NCBI RefSeq assembly: GCF_029392075.1
Contig: NZ_CP113929.1
Location: 1,116,001-1,180,000 of the forward strand
Direction of reading: 5' to 3'
DNA: 64,000 bases
From: Bifidobacterium sp. ESL0704
Lineage (GTDB): Bacteria > Actinomycetota > Actinomycetes > Actinomycetales > Bifidobacteriaceae
The notes below the pieces were generated by a model. That model ran no database searches. It saw only the letters and a list, made by a program, of their open reading frames with translations, and was not told the DNA's origin. The position numbers and the translations under genes are program-made. Below are positions 1 through 8,835 of the stretch, one piece after another (the stretch's first letter is position 1; each line of letters starts with the position of its first letter).

Positions 1-88
1 CTGTTGAAAGCACTGATGGTCCTTAGCACTGCTGGCAAGAAGGGGAAAGTAAAAATGTATTGAAAACAGGAATGTGGAACAACCAAAA

Positions 89-123
89 ATCGCTCGTACA
101 CCATCCGTTGGTGTACGAGCGAT
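89..123 (-). terminator. Rho-independent terminator of purC
   Basis: Perfect 15-bp inverted repeat (89-103 with 109-123, loop TCCGT) directly after the purC stop codon. On the minus strand it is followed by TTTTTGGTTGTT. Confidence 0.85.
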
Positions 124-126
124 ATG

Positions 127-876
127 TCATTCGACCTTGACGCCACGAGCGTCGGCCAGGTTAAGCAAACGCTTGTAGATTTCCTCATATGCGGGGATGA
201 TGTCGCCGAGATCTCTGCGGAAGAGGTCCTTGTCGAGATGTTCGACTTTGCCGGACCCGTCCTTCAGGTCCCAGAGCCTGCAGGTGTCGGGGGTGATCTC
301 GTCGGCCAGGACGATTTCGCCGTCTTTGTTCTTGCCTTCCTCGATCTTGAAATCGACCAGTTTCACGTCGATGTCCTGGAAGATCTTGGTGAGCTTCTCG
401 TTGATGTCACGAGTCTGCCGTGAGACTTCGGCCATGTCCTCGTCGCTGGCCAGGCCAAGGGCCACGATGCCGTCGACGTTGATGAACGGATCGTGCAGTT
501 CGTCGGATTTGAAGCAGAATTCGAGAATCGGGCGTTTCAGTTCCGTTCCTTCCTTGACGCCATAGCGCTTGGCAAAGGAACCCGCAGCGGTGTTGCGCAT
601 GATGATTTCAAGCGGGAACATCGTGATTTTCTCATTGAGCTGTTCGGTGTCGGAAATACGGCGGACGAAATCCGTCTTGACGCCTTCGGCTTCCAAAAGC
701 CTGAAAAGAACCGTGGTGATGCGGTTGTTGAGGCTTCCCTTGCCTTGAATCTGGGCTTTTTTCGCGCCGTCGCCGGCAGTGGCCTGATTCATATATTCGA
801 CCCACAGCACATCCGGGTCATTAGTTGAATAGAGTTTTTTGGCTTTGCCCTTGTAGAGCATGTCCAGTTTCTCCAT
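127..876 (-). CDS. purC: SAICAR synthetase (phosphoribosylaminoimidazole-succinocarboxamide synthase)
   Basis: Catalyses the ATP-dependent joining of aspartate to CAIR in de novo IMP synthesis, in the cytosol. The 249-residue product opens with the family's N-terminal GKAKKLY motif (residues 10-16) and carries the conserved [20 protein letters not shown] block near residue 90 and an LVDFKIEEG block near residue 175. The reading frame stays open 27 codons further upstream, but the start at 876 is preferred: it has a GGAAGG ribosome site a few bases upstream, and the upstream extension is a hydrophobic stretch absent from PurC proteins. purT lies upstream on the same strand, 292 bp away, and a strong terminator follows directly, so purC is the last gene of its unit. 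Confidence 0.95.
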   Translation of the reverse strand: MEKLDMLYKGKAKKLYSTNDPDVLWVEYMNQATAGDGAKKAQIQGKGSLNNRITTVLFRLLEAEGVKTDFVRRISDTEQLNEKITMFPLEIIMRNTAAGSFAKRYGVKEGTELKRPILEFCFKSDELHDPFINVDGIVALGLASDEDMAEVSRQTRDINEKLTKIFQDIDVKLVDFKIEEGKNKDGEIVLADEITPDTCRLWDLKDGSGKVEHLDKDLFRRDLGDIIPAYEEIYKRLLNLADARGVKVE

Positions 877-1168
877 TAAATCGCCCTTCCCGTAGAGTAA
901 CGAGATTGATTGAATAGGTGAACTTACAACCAAAAATATAGCAATCGGTGCTAACAAATTCGAAGCCTGTTAGCAAGAAAATACGGCAATCGACGGTTCA
1001 TGTTTCCGGTCGATTTTTGGAATTCTGGCGTTTTTCCAAGCAAAAACGGCTTTGTAAATTTTCTGTTTCATGTTCGTTCATATTGCCGGGCAACATGAAA
1101 CGTCTCGAATATTGAACAGCTGAATACCGGCAATATCGAGTGAGAACCGGATCGTTCCCTGATCTCCA
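877..1168. other. purT-purC intergenic region with nested inverted repeats, no gene seen
   Basis: No convincing coding sequence in these 292 bases. They hold at least three perfect inverted repeats: GCTAACA/TGTTAGC (950-956 with 968-974), GTTTCATGTT/AACATGAAAC (1065-1074 with 1092-1101) and ATATTGCCGG/CCGGCAATAT (1080-1089 with 1127-1136). The last two interlock and could form alternative hairpins or operators. The region should also contain the purC promoter; I cannot assign the boxes safely. Confidence 0.5.
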
Positions 1169-2443
1169 TTATTGCGTGATGGTGATGTCTAACATCGATT
1201 CCACCTGTGTCGCCTGTTGCCGTGCCTCGGTTTCGTTTTGGCCGACAGCCAAGGCGACGGCCATGCGACGGTGACTGTTGACGGTTGGCTTGCCGAAGAT
1301 GCGCAGGCCGGTATCAGGTTGCGACAGAGCCTGCGGAATATTGGAGAAAGTCACTGATCCGTTTCCGGTGACCACTACGGCATGGCTGGCTGCGATTTCG
1401 TCGTCTTTGAGGGCGAGCGCAACGCTTGATGATGTGACAGGTATTCCCAGAACCGCTCTGGCATGCAGCGCGAATTCGCTCAAACGCTGCGAGATCATCG
1501 TCACCATGCCGGTGTCGTGCGGGCGGGGAGAGACCTCGTTGAAAAGGACTTCGCCATTCTTCAGGACGAATAGTTCCACTCCGAACACGCCCCATCCGTG
1601 TTCACCGTCTTTGTGGGCGATATCGACCAGACCTTCGACCGCTTTGCCGGCGATTTTCTGCGCCTTTTCCAGAACACCGGGATCGACCTGTGCCGGTTGC
1701 CATGATTCTCGATAGTCGCCGTCCTGCTGGCGCTGTCCGATGGGGGAGCAGACCACGATGCCGGCGCTGGAGGAGACGGTGAGCATGGTCAGCTCGTAAT
1801 CAAGCGGGGCGAACGCTTCGACGATGACATGCGCGATGCCGCCGTCTTTCGCGTCCCTTCTTCCGCTTTGCGCTTCCTGCCAGGCCGCTTCGATGTCGCC
1901 GTCATCGTGAAGCACGGATTGGCCGTGGCCAGAGGAGCTCATCACCGGTTTGACCACGCACGGGTAGCCGACGGCTTCGACGCCGGCTTTCAGCTCGTCA
2001 AGCGAAGCCGCGAAACGATATGGAGTGGTCGGCAGGCCGAGTCTTTCATGCGCCAGCGTCCGTAAGGCCTCGCGGTCCATGCAGATTGCGGCGATGCGTG
2101 AGCTGGGTACGACCTGGATACCATCGGTCGCGGCCTGTGCCAATTGCGCGGTCGCAATGGCCTCGATTTCAGGGATGATGATTGAAGGGCCGGTAGCGGC
2201 GATCAATTCATCCAACGCCGCCGCGTCGGTCATATCCAGGACATGGCTTTCCTGCGCAATCTGCATCGCCGGGGCATGTTCGTAGCTGTCGGCGGCGATG
2301 ACGAACGCCCCGAGCCTCGTCAATTCGATGGCGATTTCTCGTCCCAGTTCGCCAGACCCCAATAGCAGCACCCGCGTCTGTCGGTTTGCGGCGAGGTTGC
2401 CGAGCGGATAGTTGACTACGGTGGATTCAGTTTCAGCGCTCAT
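1169..2443 (-). CDS. purT: Formate-dependent phosphoribosylglycinamide formyltransferase (GAR transformylase 2)
   Basis: ATP-grasp enzyme that formylates GAR using free formate and ATP instead of formyl-tetrahydrofolate (step 3 of purine synthesis). The 424-residue protein shows the N-terminal nucleotide-binding LLLGSGELGREIAIE segment (residues 26-40), the ATP-grasp middle with PCVVKPVMSSSGHGQS, and the diagnostic EVSPRPHDTGMVTMIS block near residue 310. Length is slightly above the usual ~390 because of a short N-terminal extension. No clear ribosome site precedes the ATG. It sits upstream of purC on the same strand. A formate/nitrite channel gene about 3 kb away fits its need for formate, but that link is inference. 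Confidence 0.93.
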   Translation of the reverse strand: MSAETESTVVNYPLGNLAANRQTRVLLLGSGELGREIAIELTRLGAFVIAADSYEHAPAMQIAQESHVLDMTDAAALDELIAATGPSIIIPEIEAIATAQLAQAATDGIQVVPSSRIAAICMDREALRTLAHERLGLPTTPYRFAASLDELKAGVEAVGYPCVVKPVMSSSGHGQSVLHDDGDIEAAWQEAQSGRRDAKDGGIAHVIVEAFAPLDYELTMLTVSSSAGIVVCSPIGQRQQDGDYRESWQPAQVDPGVLEKAQKIAGKAVEGLVDIAHKDGEHGWGVFGVELFVLKNGEVLFNEVSPRPHDTGMVTMISQRLSEFALHARAVLGIPVTSSSVALALKDDEIAASHAVVVTGNGSVTFSNIPQALSQPDTGLRIFGKPTVNSHRRMAVALAVGQNETEARQQATQVESMLDITITQ

Positions 2444-2653
2444 GGTTTCATTGTCGCACGGGATGGCCCCGAACGAGGTCGCCTATCGATGATAATGGCG
2501 ATAATTGATGAATTGCGAGATCGGATTGGTGTATTCGGTTAAACCCGGAATGCCAATACGATACGCCGAATCCCGAAAGCGCCATACGCTTTCCGTGGGT
2601 CCGTCTGATGCGTTGTATCGGCCGTGGTTTCCACACAGCGATAGGATGGAATC

Positions 2654-3865
2654 ATGCCAGAATCCCGAAACGTCGCAGGTAATGCCATCGAGCCGTTGAC
2701 CATCGCACTGGTGGTGGACTCGGTCGGCAATCGCGGCAACGGCACTTCGAATTCTGCCTTGCAATATGCAAAGGAACTTGAGCGGGAAGGACACCATGTC
2801 CGGTTGGTCGGCGTAGGCGCTCCCGATTATCCCGTTGGGATTCACCATCTGCCGTTCATTTCGTGGCTTGCGGCCAAGCAGCAGATGCAATTCGCCGAGC
2901 CTGATGATGCGGTGTTCCGACGTGCGTTTGCTGGCGCCGACGTGGTGCATATCTATATGCCGTTCAAATTCGGCAGGCACGCCCTGACCGTTGCGCGTTC
3001 GATGGGTATTCCCGTGACCGCCGGCTTTCACCTCCAGCCGGAAAACGTCACCTATTCCGCTGGTCCGTTGCGCTATATCCCTGGTATTCCTTCGCTGATT
3101 TATTATCTGTTTGATTTCTGGCTCTACCGTCATATCGGTCATATCCATGCTCCGAGCCAGATGATTGCCCGCCAGCTGCGTGCGCACGGTTATAGGGCCC
3201 GGCTCCATGTCATCTCCAACGGCTATTCAAGTCGTTTTCACGCGGCGAGTACACAGACGGCAGAGACGCATGACAAAAATGCGGAAGGTGCATTCCGGAT
3301 CATCGCTTCCGGCCGGCTCACCCATGAAAAGGACCACGAAACGCTGATTCGTGCCGTGGCCTTAAGCCGTCACGCTGCCCAAATCGATTTGACCATCTGC
3401 GGAACCGGGCCATTGCAGCGGCATCTTCGTCGTCTTGCCAAACGGCTGTTGCCGCGGCCGGCGCACATCGGGTTCCAGCCCAACGACGAGATGCCGAACC
3501 TGTTGCGCACAGCCGATCTGCTCGTCCATCCCTCCATCGTCGACATCGAATCGCTGAGCGTGCTCGAGGGCATTGCCTCGGGTCTAGTACCGGTCATCGC
3601 AGACTCTCCGCTTTCGGCCGCCAGCCAGTTCGCGCTGACGGATTCTTCGGTGTTTCCGGCCCGCAACGCCAAAGCGCTCGCCCGCCGCATCGACTGGTGG
3701 ATCGAACACCCGCAGGAACTGGCCGAATGGGGGCCGAAATACGCGCAGGAAGCACGCGAAAAATATGCGTTGCCGCAGAGCGTCCACCGGTTTGTCGCCA
3801 TGGAGCGCGAGGCGATTGCTGGTGCGCAGAAGACGTGGCAGCCTGCGGCGCCGGGACGACGGTGA
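2654..3865 (+). CDS. Glycosyltransferase family 4 (GT-B fold)
   Basis: Probable retaining sugar transferase of 403 residues. The N-terminal half has the GT4 acceptor-side pattern VDSVGNRGNGTSNSALQYA with the following ADVVHIYMPFKFG strand. The C-terminal half has ASGRLTHEKDHETLI and the nucleotide-sugar site VDIESLSVLEGIASG (a variant of the family's spaced-glutamate motif). A hydrophobic stretch near residues 138-160 (PGIPSLIYYLFDFWLY) suggests peripheral membrane association, as in diacylglycerol glucosyltransferases and PimB-like enzymes. The start has a GGATGG ribosome site 6 bases upstream. It is monocistronic and converges on the threonine aldolase gene. The acceptor cannot be named from sequence; glycolipid synthesis is the best guess. 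Confidence 0.85.
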   Translation: MPESRNVAGNAIEPLTIALVVDSVGNRGNGTSNSALQYAKELEREGHHVRLVGVGAPDYPVGIHHLPFISWLAAKQQMQFAEPDDAVFRRAFAGADVVHIYMPFKFGRHALTVARSMGIPVTAGFHLQPENVTYSAGPLRYIPGIPSLIYYLFDFWLYRHIGHIHAPSQMIARQLRAHGYRARLHVISNGYSSRFHAASTQTAETHDKNAEGAFRIIASGRLTHEKDHETLIRAVALSRHAAQIDLTICGTGPLQRHLRRLAKRLLPRPAHIGFQPNDEMPNLLRTADLLVHPSIVDIESLSVLEGIASGLVPVIADSPLSAASQFALTDSSVFPARNAKALARRIDWWIEHPQELAEWGPKYAQEAREKYALPQSVHRFVAMEREAIAGAQKTWQPAAPGRR

Positions 3866-3900
3866 TTGTCGTTGTTGCAATCGTAATGCTGCCGCGGAAT

Positions 3901-3976
3901 GTGATTATCTCTGCACATGAGGCCGGGCTACAGAGATAATCACGAAAATAGAGGCATAAGTGTGATTATCTCTGCA
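3901..3976. repeat. Three copies of a 13-bp motif, two of them as a perfect inverted repeat
   Basis: GTGATTATCTCTG occurs at 3901-3913, inverted at 3931-3943, and again direct at 3962-3974. It lies between the convergent glycosyltransferase and threonine aldolase genes. The inverted pair can form a hairpin with a 17-nt loop but no T-run follows on either strand. Confidence 0.75.
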
Positions 3977-4024
3977 ACTCGGGCAAAGACGCAATGGAAA
4001 TCACGAACCATAGGAACGGCGACG

Positions 4025-5050
4025 CTACAGCAGTGCAATGAGCTGGTCGGTGTGCTCCTGGGTGGTGGCCCAGCTCGTGCAGATGCGCATCACCGAATGG
4101 GTGTCATCGTACTTTTCGAGGAAGTCCATGTTGACGTTCTGCTTGAGCCGGTCGATGGTGGCCCGGTCCATGACGATGAAGATCTGGTTGGTCGGGTTCT
4201 CGTAGGCTAGCTGGTAGCCCTTGGCCTTGAGTGCCGTTCGGATTTGTGCGGCCTTGTCATTGGCGTTGCGCGCGATTTTCGTATAGAGGTCATCGGTGAA
4301 CAGCGTATCGAACTGCAGACCGAGCAGCCAGCCCTTGGCCAGAAGCGCACCGTGCTGCTTGATCTGCGTGAGGAAGTGCTTGGGCGTGTTGCGCTTGGTA
4401 AAGACCACGGCCTCGCCGAACAGCGCTCCGACCTTGGTGCCGCCGATGTAGAACACGTCGGTGATGCGTGCGATATCCTCGAGTGTCAGGTCGGTGCCCT
4501 CGGCGGTCAGACCGTAGCCCAGACGTGCGCCGTCGAGGAAGAGCGGCATGTCGTAGCGGTGCGCGACCTCGGCGATGGCCTCAAGCTCGGCTTTGGTGTA
4601 CATCGTGCCGTATTCGCTGGGGTGCGAGACGTAGACGCAGCCGGGGAAGACCATGTGGGTGTAGTTGCCGTCGGCGTAGAAATCCTTGCAGTACTGCTCG
4701 AGGTCGGCCGCCTCGATCTTGCCTTCGTGGCTCGGTAGCGTGAGCACTTTGTGACCGGTCGACTCCACGGCTCCGGCTTCGTGAACATTGACGTGCCCAT
4801 TGGTTGCTGCGACGACACCGGCGTAGGCCGGGGTGATGGTGTCGATGACGGTCTGGTTGGTCTGCGTGCCGCCGACGAGGAACCACACATCGGCGTCCGG
4901 GCAGCCGCAGGCCTCGCGGATTTTTGCCTTGGCCGATTCACAGTATTTGTCGGAACCGTAGCCCGGCAGCTGTTCCATATTCGTTTCTTCCATCCGCTTC
5001 AGAATTGCAGGATGGGCGCCTTCGCAGTAATCGTTGATGAAATTCAGCAT
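4025..5050 (-). CDS. ltaE: Low-specificity L-threonine aldolase / beta-eliminating lyase family
   Basis: PLP-dependent fold-type I enzyme expected to cleave L-threonine or L-allo-threonine to glycine and acetaldehyde. The 341-residue product opens with NFINDYCEGAHPAILKRM and contains the substrate/PLP elements FLVGGTQTNQTVID, PLFLDGARLGYGL (the PLP-ring aspartate region) and YIGGTKVGALFGEAVVF with the Schiff-base lysine. This GGTK form belongs to the bacterial branch often annotated simply as aminotransferase class I/II or beta-eliminating lyase. The ribosome site is weak. Downstream lies a convergent neighbour, so it is transcribed alone. The exact amino-acid substrate is inferred from the family. 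Confidence 0.85.
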   Translation of the reverse strand: MLNFINDYCEGAHPAILKRMEETNMEQLPGYGSDKYCESAKAKIREACGCPDADVWFLVGGTQTNQTVIDTITPAYAGVVAATNGHVNVHEAGAVESTGHKVLTLPSHEGKIEAADLEQYCKDFYADGNYTHMVFPGCVYVSHPSEYGTMYTKAELEAIAEVAHRYDMPLFLDGARLGYGLTAEGTDLTLEDIARITDVFYIGGTKVGALFGEAVVFTKRNTPKHFLTQIKQHGALLAKGWLLGLQFDTLFTDDLYTKIARNANDKAAQIRTALKAKGYQLAYENPTNQIFIVMDRATIDRLKQNVNMDFLEKYDDTHSVMRICTSWATTQEHTDQLIALL

Positions 5051-5489
5051 GTTGTTCTACTTTCATGATCCGCTGGTATGGTGTCGATTCTAATCCGATG
5101 TGGCATCGAATCATGAAGTCGTGTCGAAAACAATGGTGTTCCGGAGATAATCTGGCTTTAGGCAAGCGGCGCGTCGACACGATCAAGCCTGTTGCCGGGA
5201 GGCGCAGGTCGTTGTGTTTGATCACCTTTTGCGAATGGACGTGCAGGCCGAATGTATCGGAAGATGATGTTGCCGTAAGTTCGCGTTGTGTAGGGGGTTT
5301 GAACGTCAACCAACCTGAGAATACGGAAGCCGGTCTGGCGCAACAACCTGTGGGGCGCCGCCTGGGTCCTGCAACGAATAATCCCCTCCGATGCAGTTCG
5401 GAGGGGATTGGTGAATGCGGATGGCCTTGGCCTCTCAAGATGCGTCATCTGAGCGGTTTTGCAAGGACGAGCCGATTATCCGTTCGCTT
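5051..5489. other. Intergenic region between formate channel and threonine aldolase genes, no gene seen
   Basis: 439 bases without a convincing gene; short open frames here have neither ribosome sites nor recognisable products. It contains one strong hairpin (5380-5409, listed separately) and should carry the threonine aldolase promoter on the minus strand. Confidence 0.5.
5380..5409 (-). terminator. Hairpin downstream of the formate channel gene
   Basis: Perfect 11-bp stem AATCCCCTCCG/CGGAGGGGATT with an 8-nt loop, about 80 bases past the channel stop codon. There is no T-run, so it may be a processing or weak termination structure. Confidence 0.5.
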
Positions 5490-6377
5490 TTATTTCTTGG
5501 CGTTTGCGGTGATGCCGCGTTCGTCGTTCATCGTCGCGAAGTTCAGGCCGATGAGGATGCCGCCGCCCACGATGTTGCCGAGAATGGCCACGATGATGAC
5601 CAGGATTGCCTTCCATGCGTTGATCACGCCGTGCATGCCGAGAATGAGGAACATCGCAGAGTCGGCCACGGAGTGCTCGAAGCCGCAGAAGGTGAAGACG
5701 AAGACCGCGACCACCATGATCGTGCACTTGGTGAAGTCGTTGGTGAGTTTGCCGTTGTAGACCATGAGCATGGCGATGTTGATGCAGAAGTTGCAGAAAA
5801 TCGCGCGTACGAAGAGGTCGGCCACGCCGAATCCGGAGTTCAGGTAGTTGAGCTTGGTGGTCGCCGCGGCGAGCATCGCGTCGAAGGACGGGCCGGAGAT
5901 GATGGTGGAGAATCGCAGGATAATGGCCACGACCAGCGCGCCCAGCAGGTTGCCCAGCAGGCACAGGCCCAGCAGCTTCAGCGATTCGCCCCAGCCGATG
6001 CGCTTGTGGTAGGCGCCGATGCTGACGACCATCATATTCGAGGTCAACAGCTCAGAGTTGGTGTAATAGATGAGTACCAGCGCCCAGCCGAAGGTGATGC
6101 CGGCCATCACCTTGCCTGCCACGGCCAGACCCGGGCCGCCCTTGGCGGTCGCTCCCATGATGACCCAGAAGGCCGCGAAGAACACACCGACGAGGATACC
6201 GGCCATGGCGGCACGCTGGATGTAGCGTCCGATCATCTTGCCGGTCATGGTCTCCTTGCTGTCGAGCGCGTCGAGCACCGTCGAGATGAACGCGCGTCCG
6301 GGGAAGAGCGGCTTGGTCTCGTCCTTGGTACCTTCGACTTCGGAAATGGTCGTTTTCAATTTAGATAATTTTTCCAT
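5490..6377 (-). CDS. Formate/nitrite transporter family channel (FNT/FocA type)
   Basis: Integral membrane protein of 295 residues, the usual FNT length, with about six hydrophobic segments after a ~40-residue cytosolic N-terminus. The family gate elements are visible: YYTNSELLTSN in the second helix pair and CGFEHSVADSAMF, holding the conserved pore histidine. FNT proteins are pentameric channels that move formate, nitrite or hydrosulfide. In a bifidobacterium, formate from pyruvate formate-lyase is the likeliest substrate (inference). A GAAGGG ribosome site lies 7 bases before the ATG. A perfect CRP-type palindrome lies about 130 bp upstream, suggesting control by a CRP/FNR-family factor. 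Confidence 0.9.
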   Translation of the reverse strand: MEKLSKLKTTISEVEGTKDETKPLFPGRAFISTVLDALDSKETMTGKMIGRYIQRAAMAGILVGVFFAAFWVIMGATAKGGPGLAVAGKVMAGITFGWALVLIYYTNSELLTSNMMVVSIGAYHKRIGWGESLKLLGLCLLGNLLGALVVAIILRFSTIISGPSFDAMLAAATTKLNYLNSGFGVADLFVRAIFCNFCINIAMLMVYNGKLTNDFTKCTIMVVAVFVFTFCGFEHSVADSAMFLILGMHGVINAWKAILVIIVAILGNIVGGGILIGLNFATMNDERGITANAKK

Positions 6378-6492
6378 ATTTTCCCTTCATTTGTTGCCTG
6401 AGATTGTTGGATTTCAAAATAAAGCTTGTTATTACATTATGAGTCCTGTCTGTTGCATATTTAGAGAGAAACCGGCGTTTTGTAATAAAGAA

Positions 6493-6519
6493 CACAGTAT
6501 TACTGTGACAAAGCTCACA
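6493..6519. promoter_or_regulatory. CRP/FNR-type palindrome overlapping a second palindrome, upstream of the formate channel gene
   Basis: TGTGA-CAAAGC-TCACA at 6504-6519 is a perfect match to the CRP-family consensus TGTGA-N6-TCACA. It overlaps CACAGTA-T-TACTGTG at 6493-6507. The site lies 127 bp upstream of the channel start codon, which reads leftward. Confidence 0.6.
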
Positions 6520-7052
6520 TAAGTTGTTGAATGCGGGGCGATCGGATATCCGCGTGGAGATAACACGGTAAGAAACAACAGACGGGGTTCGGCAATCTTT
6601 CATCTGCTTCCATCCATGGTTTCGCACAAACAATTGACGCTATCCCGGCCGTTTCCGTCGCGTCGAGCCCGACGAGTTCGATATCCGCGATTCGGCGGTG
6701 AAAACGGTGCTGCGGTCCTATCTGTCGTTTGGATTCGTCAGATTCCGTCACGAGGACAAGGATCATTCGCTGGACGTACTCGATTCCAACCGCACCTACA
6801 ACTATCCCTGTGCGTTATCCGTCTATTGCAACCGTCCGATTCCGACGAAGTGCAGCACGCTCCAGTTCGCAGTAACGACGGGGAAAGACCCAAGATGCGG
6901 AGGCCGATCTATGACCGAATCGACGAAATTTGCGGTTTCAAGGAGATGCCGCGACGCGCCGGTTGCCCAAGGTCTTGAGAGTCGTGTATAGTTCTTATCT
7001 GTTGTGCGGATGTTGATTTGATTCCTTGAATCTGTCGGTTTCACACTTCGAT
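6520..7052. other. Intergenic region between the CRP-type site and tRNA-His
   Basis: Together with 6378-6503 this is a gene-poor 675-bp stretch. Apart from the palindromes and one possible gene remnant (listed separately), I see no supported gene. The tRNA-His promoter must lie at its right end; TATAGT at 6988-6993 is a possible -10 box. Confidence 0.4.
6638..6850 (+). pseudogene. Possible remnant of a protein-coding gene
   Basis: An open frame after the stop at 6635 reads like real protein over about 70 codons: it begins RYPGRFRRVEPDEFDIRDS and continues KTVLRSYLSFGFVRFRHED, with mixed charged and aromatic residues. It has no proper start codon or ribosome site, and composition changes after about 6850 where the frame runs on toward the tRNA. 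I do not recognise the family. A decayed gene beside a tRNA locus is the simplest reading; a chance open frame is the alternative. Confidence 0.25.
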
Positions 7053-7129
7053 GGTGGCCATAGCTCAGCAGGTAGAGCATCTGATTGTGGTTCAGAAGGT
7101 CGCGCGTTCGAACCGCGTTGGCCACCCCA
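7053..7129 (+). tRNA. tRNA-His (GTG anticodon), CCA encoded
   Basis: Full cloverleaf. Acceptor GTGGCCA (7054-7060) pairs perfectly with TGGCCAC (7119-7125). The extra 5' G at 7053 typical of tRNA-His faces the discriminator C at 7126, and CCA follows at 7127-7129. The anticodon stem TCTGA/TCAGA encloses a 7-nt loop with GTG at 7087-7089, and the T-arm contains GTTCGAAC. Confidence 0.96.
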
Positions 7130-7131
7130 TC

Positions 7132-7165
7132 AATCCCCGGAATTGCAAGGTTCCGGGGATTTTCA
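7132..7165 (+). terminator. Terminator of tRNA-His
   Basis: Perfect 11-bp stem AATCCCCGGAA/TTCCGGGGATT (7132-7142 with 7151-7161), 8-nt loop, followed by TTCAGTTTT. Confidence 0.8.
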
Positions 7166-7292
7166 GTTTTATGCTTCAAATGCTTCGGTAACGATTAGTA
7201 ACGATTGCATGCACACCCGTACGGTGCCGATGACGTGCATCTCAGGGATTATGGTTATCGGCTATAAGGTCAAGTCGATGTACATCGCCTGC

Positions 7293-8666
7293 TCATAGCC
7301 GCATTAGCTTATGAATCGCCACTCCGTACGGAGGATAGGCAACACGCAGCGTATCTGGGAATGTCGGTTTGCTTGTCACGGTTTTGATGTGGCTGAATTC
7401 CAGGAAACCGGCTTTGCCGTGGTAGGTTCCCAAGCCGGAAGCACCGATGCCGCCGAAGGGCAATCGGCTGGAAAGCAGATGGCCGAGCGGCAGGTTGAAG
7501 CCGAGCGCGCCCGAGCTGGTATGGCGTTCGAAAAGCAGTCGGGTCGCCTTGCTTCGTGTGAAGACATACAAAGCCAGCGGTTTCGGACGCCCGTTGATGA
7601 AGGCCACCGCGTCCTTCGCGTTGTTCACCGCAAGAATCGGCAGAATCGGTCCGAAGATTTCCTCCTGCATCACCGGGTCATCGGGTCGGACGTCGGTGAG
7701 GATGGTTGGCGCGATATAAAGATGTTCGCGATTGGTTTCGCCGCCGCTGAACGTCTTCTTATCGCTCGGTAGCAGCTTGACCAGTCTGTCGAATTGCCTG
7801 GTATTGACGATACGTCCGTAACTTGCGAATTGTGCGGGATTGCTACCAAAGAACTTCCGGATGAAACCTGCGATTTTCTGCGCCAACGGTTCCACCAACT
7901 CCGGTGTGGTCAATACGTAATCAGGCGCCACGCAGGTCTGCCCGGCGTTGGTGAATCGTCCCCACACGATGCGGCCGGCCGCGACGTCGAGATTGGCGCT
8001 CGCATCCACGAACACGGGGGATTTTCCGCCTAACTCCAGCGTTACCGGCGTAAGCTGTTTCGCCGCAGCCTCCATCACGATCGCTCCGACCTTGCCGTTG
8101 CCGGTATAGAAGATATGGTCGAACGATTGTTTGAGCAATTCGGTGGTTTCAGGCACCGCACCTTGAACGACCGTAAACGCCCGCGGGTCGAGGTATGCGC
8201 CGATGAGCCGTTGAAGCAATGCGCTGGTATTGGGGGAGAGCTCCGAAGGTTTGAGGCACACGCAGTTGCCGGCCGCGATGGCGTCGACCATCGGTTCGAG
8301 GCTCAACATCAGCGGATAGTTCCACGGCGAAATCACCAGCACCACGCCTTTGGGCTCTGCTATCGTCCAGCTTCTCGCCGGTTGCATCAGTAGTGGCATG
8401 GCTACATGGCTTCGCCTGCTCCAGCGTTCGATACGCGGTTCGACAAACCGTATTTCGTCCAGCACGAGCTTGATTTCCATCAGCGCGGTTTCCGCAGCCG
8501 GTTTGCCCAGATCGAGGTACACCGCGCGTTCGATGTCCTTTCGATGCGCCGTAACCATGCGTTTCATCCGTTCGAGCTGTTCCCGCCGCCAAGATATGGG
8601 CAGGGTCACCCCGGTTGCGAAAACCTGATGAAGTCCGGCCACGGTATCGTTCATATTATCCATCAT
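7293..8666 (-). CDS. NAD(P)-dependent aldehyde dehydrogenase, class 3-like
   Basis: Oxidises aldehydes to acids in the cytosol, or at the membrane in some class 3 enzymes. At 457 residues it matches the short class-3 ALDH type. Visible motifs: the cofactor segment [11 protein letters not shown], the FYTGNGKVG loop, the general-base glutamate in LELGGKSP, the catalytic cysteine in [12 protein letters not shown], and [18 protein letters not shown] ribosome site precedes the start. The physiological aldehyde is unknown. The gene stands alone between tRNA-His and the divergent deaminase gene. Confidence 0.9.
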   Translation of the reverse strand: MMDNMNDTVAGLHQVFATGVTLPISWRREQLERMKRMVTAHRKDIERAVYLDLGKPAAETALMEIKLVLDEIRFVEPRIERWSRRSHVAMPLLMQPARSWTIAEPKGVVLVISPWNYPLMLSLEPMVDAIAAGNCVCLKPSELSPNTSALLQRLIGAYLDPRAFTVVQGAVPETTELLKQSFDHIFYTGNGKVGAIVMEAAAKQLTPVTLELGGKSPVFVDASANLDVAAGRIVWGRFTNAGQTCVAPDYVLTTPELVEPLAQKIAGFIRKFFGSNPAQFASYGRIVNTRQFDRLVKLLPSDKKTFSGGETNREHLYIAPTILTDVRPDDPVMQEEIFGPILPILAVNNAKDAVAFINGRPKPLALYVFTRSKATRLLFERHTSSGALGFNLPLGHLLSSRLPFGGIGASGLGTYHGKAGFLEFSHIKTVTSKPTFPDTLRVAYPPYGVAIHKLMRL

Positions 8667-8835
8667 GCGCTGCCTCGTCTTGCGTGCGATATATGCCCTG
8701 ATTCTTGTATGTACTCTATACGCCTACGTCGAACGACAAGTGCCACAAAACCCATGCAAATGTCAGGTTTCTGGCTCGGGAGAGTGGTAGATTCATGGTG
8801 TCAGTGCTGTTCAACGTAGTGGAAAGGCATGTTCA

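Noticed and set aside
7053..7165. tRNA-linked integrative element
   Set aside because: No integrase gene or repeat of the tRNA 3' end was found in the window.
6823..7179. A 118-codon minus-strand open frame across tRNA-His
   Set aside because: It runs through the tRNA and its terminator, so it is not a gene.
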